Shown: one piece after another, positions 6,987 to 10,918 of the stretch
Numbering within the stretch: position 1 is the first letter of the stretch
Layout of the letters: each line of letters starts with the position of its first letter
NCBI GenBank assembly: GCA_964636675.1
Contig: CAZWUO010000128.1
Location: forward strand, 1-10,918
Length of the DNA stretch: 10,918 nt
Direction: 5' to 3'
From: JALUUH01 sp964636675
GTDB lineage: Bacteria > Pseudomonadota > Gammaproteobacteria > S012-40
Program-made: the position numbers and the translations under genes
Notes under the pieces: model-generated
Seen by the model: only the letters and a program-made list of their open reading frames with translations
What the model was told of the DNA's origin: nothing
Database searches by the model: none

Positions 6987-8163
6987 TAGCTTTTGGCTCC
7001 CTGCTTTGGGGCTTAATCGGTCTATCGTCTAGTGATGGCAGCGGCTTTTTTTGCTGCGTCATTTTAGCGATCAAACCAACAATGCCTTGCGGCAGAAAAA
7101 TGGTAACAAATATAAATAAACCACCTAATGCAAATAACCAAACTTCGGGCAATGCGGCGGTAAAATAAGTCTTCGCAAAGTTTACAATGAAGGCACCCAG
7201 TACCGCACCGTACAAATAGCCGCGCCCACCCACCGCAACCCATACCACTAATTCAATCGAATTAAGTGGCGAAAACTCCCCTGGATTAATAATGCCTACC
7301 TGAGGCACATATAAGGCTCCAGCGATACCTGCCAATATTGCCGAGAAGGTAAACACCCAAAGTTTATAGCTCTCGACTTTATAGCCGACAAACCGCGCCC
7401 TATCTTCGGCATCTCTTATTGCGACGGTAACACGTCCTAATTTTGAGCTGATAATATATTTAGCAACGAGATAACCCAGCATCAGCGCGATCGCAGATGC
7501 TAGGAAAAGCGCCACTCTCGTCGTATCACTTTGTAAGCTATAACCCAAAATATCCTTGAAATCGGTTAAACCATTATTTCCTCCAAAACCCATTTCATTT
7601 CTGAAGAATGCCAGCATGAGTGCATAAGTAAGCGCCTGGGTAATGATAGAAAGATAAACACCGGTTACCCGTGAACGAAAAGCCAGCCAGCCAAACACAT
7701 AAGCAAGCAGGCCAGGCACTAACATAACCATTAACATGGCAAACCAAAATTGATCAAAGCCATGCCAAAACCATGGCAACTCTTGCCAATCGAGGAACAC
7801 CATAAAATCGGGTAATTCAGGGTTACCATACACCCCACGATCACCAATTTGACGCATGAGGTACATGCCCATCGCATAACCACCGAGCGCAAAAAAAGCG
7901 GCGTGGCCTAAACTCAATATGCCACAATATCCCCAGACCAGATCAAGTGCTACCGCCAGCAAAGCAAATGACAAATATTTACCGAGCAGTGTTAATGTGT
8001 ACGCGGAGACGTGCAAGGCGGAATCAGCGGGCACCAACAGATTCAGTATCGGTACCACGATGGTCAGCGTAAGCAATAATGCAAAAAATATTTTACTGCC
8101 TTTATCACTCAGAAATAATTTGGTGATTAAGCTCTTGTTGTTCATATTTGCGTGTTTAGACAT
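6979..8163 (-). CDS. urtC: Urea ABC transporter permease subunit UrtC
   Basis: The LivM-like inner-membrane permease that pairs with UrtB to form the translocation channel. At 394 residues it is of usual length. A basic N-terminus precedes about nine hydrophobic segments, starting with FFALLLTLTIVVPILNLLVP. Family landmarks are WGYCGILSLGHAAFFALGGYAMG in the first third, IRDAEDRARFVGYKVESYK in the cytoplasmic loop that contacts the ATPases, and GGRGYLYGAVLGAF in the C-terminal third. The tail is hydrophilic and basic. SD GGAG lies 9 nt before the ATG and overlaps the last codons of urtB; the gap to urtB is 3 nt. Confidence 0.95.
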   Translation of the reverse strand: MSKHANMNNKSLITKLFLSDKGSKIFFALLLTLTIVVPILNLLVPADSALHVSAYTLTLLGKYLSFALLAVALDLVWGYCGILSLGHAAFFALGGYAMGMYLMRQIGDRGVYGNPELPDFMVFLDWQELPWFWHGFDQFWFAMLMVMLVPGLLAYVFGWLAFRSRVTGVYLSIITQALTYALMLAFFRNEMGFGGNNGLTDFKDILGYSLQSDTTRVALFLASAIALMLGYLVAKYIISSKLGRVTVAIRDAEDRARFVGYKVESYKLWVFTFSAILAGIAGALYVPQVGIINPGEFSPLNSIELVVWVAVGGRGYLYGAVLGAFIVNFAKTYFTAALPEVWLFALGGLFIFVTIFLPQGIVGLIAKMTQQKKPLPSLDDRPIKPQSREPKANA

Positions 8164-8166
8164 CGC

Positions 8167-9813
8167 TTAATTCTCCGCTGATCGGCCTTTTTGCGGAAAC
8201 AGTCCACGCGGCTTTTTTTGGATAAATAAAATAATAAAAACAAGAATGAATATTTTTGCGAGTACGGCACCCGACCAAGGCTCCAGAAATTTATTAGCAA
8301 CACCGAGTGACATGGCCCCTACAAAGGTTCCCCAAAGATTTCCAACACCGCCAAACACCACCACCAGAAAAGAGTCGATAATATAGGCTTGTCCCATGTT
8401 AGGCCCTACATTGCTTAACTGACTCAAGGCAACCCCAGCCACTCCCGCGATACCCGAGCCAAGACCAAAGGTCATTGCATCCACCCATTCGCTGCGTACC
8501 CCCATGGCTTTTGCCATTTGGCGGTTTTGTGAGACCGCACGGATATGCAACCCGAGTGAGGTTTTTTTCAATATCATTAACAGGATTAAAAATACTAAGA
8601 TGCAAAAAATAAGTATGTATAGACGGTTAAAGGTAATGGATAAGGCAGAATTAATTTCCCAAGCACCACTCATCCATTCGGGTGTTTCTACAGAACGATT
8701 CAAGGGTGAAAAGACACTACGCACAAGCTGCTGCAAAACCAGACTAACACCAAAGGTGGCGAGTAAGGTTTCCAATGGCCTACCATATAAAAAACGCAAA
8801 ATACCACGCTCGATCATTATCCCTACCGTACCGGCAACGATAAACGCAGCGGGTATAGCGACGAATATCGAATACTCAATATTATTCGGCATGAATAATT
8901 GGATTACATATGTCGTGTATGCACCCAGCATAATTAACTCACCATGGGCCATATTGATGACCCCCATGACTCCAAACGTAATCGCCAAACCAATCGCAGC
9001 GAGTAACAGAACTGAGCCTAGACTCAGACCAAAAAATAGTGTTTCAATAAACCCGTAAAACTTAAGTTGGGTCTCAATGCCATCTAAGGCTTGCACTGCA
9101 TGTTGAATTATTTCTTGATCTTGTTCGATATATGAGCCTTGTGCATTTTTTTCTAAAATACGTATAACAGCATATTTAGTTTCCGTGCTCGCACTCTCAC
9201 TAAGCGTTTTTAAAGCCGTTATTTTTAGGTTTTTATCCTCACTGGTTAAATCAAACAAGGCAATAGCGACGCGCATGCGACTGGATACTGTTGCATCTTT
9301 CTCAGTAGCAAGCTTTTGGCGTAATATATTTGCGGTGTCTGCCGATACCTCTTTCATCATTTCTTTAACCGCTTGATGTCTTACTTTAGGATCAGCGTGG
9401 TGTAAACTCATCGCGGAGATTTTTAATCTGAGTAATTTTCTTATTTTATTATTAATCCTTATTTTTTTTGCTTTTCGTTTACCAACAGTAGCAATGATTT
9501 GTAAACTCACCACGTCTTTCAACAAGTACTCGCTGTCCTTTTTTTCTGCGAAAAATACCTGTTTATCGGCCTTTCGATAAAATAAATTTCCGTCGAGCAA
9601 GGATTGCAATACAAAGCGCGTTTTAGGATGCTCAATAATCGAAAATTTTTCTATGGCTTGTATTTTCTTCGAAAAGCTTTTTTCATTGAGTGTCTGTAAT
9701 GCTTGTTTGAATGCCTGATCGGATAGTGTTGCAGCGAAGCCACTATTAACAATACCAATAAATAACAAAATACTGAGAATGATTTGGCTAAACGAGGTCT
9801 TTCTATAATTCAT
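8167..9813 (-). CDS. urtB: Urea ABC transporter permease subunit UrtB, with periplasmic N-terminal region
   Basis: The LivH-like permease partner of UrtC. I start at ATG 9813, which gives 548 residues beginning MNYRKTSFSQIILS, a signal peptide with a hydrophobic core and likely cleavage after GFA. An upstream in-frame GTG (9900) would put 29 non-signal residues in front of it; an ATG at 9837 is a further option. Residues about 24-250 form a helical, repeat-like periplasmic region (for example HADPKVRHQAVKEMMKE, KDATVSSRMRVAIALFDL) similar to HEAT repeats and characteristic of proteobacterial UrtB. The permease part begins at about 250 with LFFGLSLGSVLLLAAIGLAI and includes GVINMAHGELIMLGAY, GRPLETLLATFGVSLVLQQ and VVFGGVGNLWGTFVGA. 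SD is weak (AGAG 9 nt before the ATG). Confidence 0.93.
   Translation of the reverse strand: MNYRKTSFSQIILSILLFIGIVNSGFAATLSDQAFKQALQTLNEKSFSKKIQAIEKFSIIEHPKTRFVLQSLLDGNLFYRKADKQVFFAEKKDSEYLLKDVVSLQIIATVGKRKAKKIRINNKIRKLLRLKISAMSLHHADPKVRHQAVKEMMKEVSADTANILRQKLATEKDATVSSRMRVAIALFDLTSEDKNLKITALKTLSESASTETKYAVIRILEKNAQGSYIEQDQEIIQHAVQALDGIETQLKFYGFIETLFFGLSLGSVLLLAAIGLAITFGVMGVINMAHGELIMLGAYTTYVIQLFMPNNIEYSIFVAIPAAFIVAGTVGIMIERGILRFLYGRPLETLLATFGVSLVLQQLVRSVFSPLNRSVETPEWMSGAWEINSALSITFNRLYILIFCILVFLILLMILKKTSLGLHIRAVSQNRQMAKAMGVRSEWVDAMTFGLGSGIAGVAGVALSQLSNVGPNMGQAYIIDSFLVVVFGGVGNLWGTFVGAMSLGVANKFLEPWSGAVLAKIFILVFIILFIQKKPRGLFPQKGRSAEN
8173..8176 (-). promoter_or_regulatory. Ribosome-binding site for urtC inside the urtB end
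   Basis: On the minus strand GGAG lies 9 nt before the urtC ATG and within the last codons of urtB. Placing the SD inside the upstream reading frame ties urtC translation to urtB. Confidence 0.65.
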
Positions 9814-10245
9814 ATTTATTACTCTAATCGAGTTCATCCTAGCCGTTGCTGGAGACAAGCTCACTTCGTTCATATATGCGATTTTGAGGAATTCGACCAC
9901 TCAGCAGTGCTCCAAAAATAGTGGCTATTAAACCTTGAAAATCTTGGATGAAGCTTCCCTTGCAAATAGACGAGCGACTGTTGGTAGAATGGGCTTCACC
10001 GTCGAGCCTAAATATACCCGTAACGATTGGGATATGCGTTTGCAAATAATAGACATGGTGCCCCGAGAGGCAGGACACGTGATGAAGAAAGGTGCCCACC
10101 ATAATCATCTGGCTCAGCTATCATCTCGCCCTAAGGCTGTCTTAGCAGGTTCTGCAAGCACCAAAAAAAACAGTACCTACCAAGACAGACAGCAATGAAC
10201 GTTAGATGCGCAAATTATGGTGTGCGCTTCTCCCCTCCCAAGAAA
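9814..10245. other. urtA-urtB spacer, open on both strands, possible interspersed repeat
   Basis: This 432-bp spacer is unusually long for an operon otherwise packed to within a few bases. Roughly 9930-10200 is visibly richer in GC than the flanking genes. It has a stop-free + strand frame of about 88 codons (from after TAA 9929 to 10198; only a TTG is available near its start) and an 89-codon minus-strand frame (10108-9839). Neither has a convincing ribosome site or a family I recognise. On the minus strand a run of eight Ts (about 10162-10169) follows the end of urtA by some 80 nt but is not preceded by a stable hairpin. A 7-bp stem with one bulge lies at 10141-10158. I interpret the block as non-coding or an inserted repeat, not as a gene. 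Confidence 0.5.
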
Positions 10246-10918
10246 TTAATTAGCAGCTACAACTTCAGAACCCGCGCATTTTCCCGTTTTGACATTGTAA
10301 TTCCCACAGTTCATCGGAGACATCCACGATGATACGAGATCTTTACTGCCTGGAAGATAATCTGACCAAGCATCACCAATCACTGTATCAGCAGTTTGCC
10401 ATACCGTTTCAAACTGACCATCATCTTGAATCTCGCCAATCAATACGGGCTTGGATAAATGATGGTTTGAATTCATTACTGCGATACCCCCAGTCAAATT
10501 AGGCGTGGTAAGACCTATCATCGCTTTGGCAACGGCATCGGTATCAGTAGTGCCCGCTTTTTCTACCGCCTTAACCCACATATTAAAACCAATATAATGC
10601 GCTTCCATAGGGTCGTTGGTGACCCGTTTTTTGTCTTTGATAAATTTATGCCAAGCATTGATGAATGCTTCGTTTTCGTCAGACTCCACGCTCATGAAGT
10701 AATTCCATGCGGCCAAGTGTCCAACCAACGGCCCTGTATCCAGACCCGATAATTCTTCTTCACCCACGGAAAATGCAATCACTGGAATATCTTCAGCAGA
10801 AACACCTTGATTACCTAGCTCTTTATAAAAAGGTATGTTGGCATCTCCGTTGATAGTGGAAACAACCGCGGTTTTTTTACCGGTGGAGCCAAATTTTTTC
10901 ACGTCAGCAACAATGCTC
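10246..10918 (-). CDS. urtA: Urea ABC transporter substrate-binding protein UrtA (partial, N-terminus outside window)
   Basis: The periplasmic binding protein that captures urea or a close analogue and delivers it to UrtBC. Only the C-terminal 224 or so residues are present; the frame is open through the window edge, reading SIVADVKKFGSTGKKTAV, so the GTG at 10902 is internal and not a start. UrtA landmarks include STINGDANIPFYKELGNQG, IAFSVGEEELSG, GPLVGHLAAWNYF, DPMEAHYIGFNMWVKAVEKAG and the C-terminal SPMNCGNYNVKTGKC, where the paired cysteines are typical. Full-length proteins run a little over 400 residues with a signal peptide. It is the first gene of the operon in the direction of transcription, so the main promoter lies beyond the right edge. 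Confidence 0.95.
   Translation of the reverse strand, partial: SIVADVKKFGSTGKKTAVVSTINGDANIPFYKELGNQGVSAEDIPVIAFSVGEEELSGLDTGPLVGHLAAWNYFMSVESDENEAFINAWHKFIKDKKRVTNDPMEAHYIGFNMWVKAVEKAGTTDTDAVAKAMIGLTTPNLTGGIAVMNSNHHLSKPVLIGEIQDDGQFETVWQTADTVIGDAWSDYLPGSKDLVSSWMSPMNCGNYNVKTGKCAGSEVVAAN

Noticed and set aside
8504..9058. + strand ORF of 184 aa inside urtB
   Set aside because: Antisense shadow of conserved permease segments; no start signal or recognisable fold.
9839..10108. Minus-strand ORF of 89 aa overlapping the urtB upstream region
   Set aside because: No ribosome site, no domain, and it overlaps an equally open frame on the other strand; it could be read through but I cannot support it as a gene.
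9935..10198. + strand open frame of 88 codons in the urtA-urtB spacer
   Set aside because: It has only a TTG near the start, no SD, no recognisable domain, and the opposite strand is equally open; treated as spacer or repeat.
10203..10222. Hairpin GCGCA...TGCGC shortly after urtA
   Set aside because: Only 5 bp with a 10-nt loop and no following T-run in the direction of transcription; not convincing as a terminator.
10902..10902. GTG at 10902 as the start of a short urtA
   Set aside because: The frame is open beyond it to the window edge and the upstream residues (SIVADV) match UrtA, so it is internal.

Overview
The window looks like part of a moderately AT-rich proteobacterial chromosome, probably a gammaproteobacterium from a draft assembly or metagenome bin. 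Three things point there: the five-gene urea-type ABC transporter operon has proteobacterial architecture (UrtB has a signal peptide and a long periplasmic N-terminal region), gene starts carry Shine-Dalgarno sites, and a run of 10 Ns marks a scaffold gap. I cannot name the genus from sequence alone.

Layout. Positions 1-97 hold the 3' end of something on the + strand that I cannot identify. Two AT-rich + strand genes follow: a dihydrofolate-reductase-like/RibD-C-domain protein (326-865) and pyridoxine 5'-phosphate synthase pdxJ (1152-1886). pdxJ is preceded by a 25-codon ORF whose stop overlaps its start (ATGA). Convergent to pdxJ, a large minus-strand gene (1921-5133) encodes a MalT/AfsR-like STAND ATPase regulator with a C-terminal winged helix and BTAD domain; it is interrupted by the N-run. 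A 318-bp spacer with two inverted repeats separates it from the transporter block on the same strand: urtE (5452-6147), urtD (6150-6986), urtC (6979-8163), urtB (8167-9813) and the C-terminal two-thirds or so of urtA (10246 to the window edge). Transcription runs urtA>B>C>D>E and then the regulator.

How the genes work together. UrtA binds urea (or a related small amide) in the periplasm, UrtB and UrtC form the membrane channel, and UrtD and UrtE drive it with ATP. urtB to urtE are packed with gaps of 2-3 nt or an 8-nt overlap, with good SD sites inside the preceding gene ends, so they are almost certainly co-transcribed and translationally linked. urtA is separated from urtB by a 432-bp spacer that is richer in GC than its surroundings, open on both strands, and may be an interspersed repeat. 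No urease, urea carboxylase or amidase gene lies downstream of urtE in this window. The large regulator is positioned to control the transporter or a linked nitrogen pathway, but that is inference from adjacency. The pdxJ and DHFR-like genes appear unrelated to urea uptake; the PdxJ sequence is of the type I associate with Bacteroidetes, which suggests transfer.

The most interesting points are the Bacteroidetes-type PdxJ behind a coupled leader ORF, the unusual urtA-urtB spacer, and a large STAND/BTAD regulator next to a urea-type transporter without visible urease genes. I found no RNA gene, CRISPR array, intact insertion sequence or clearly new multi-gene system.
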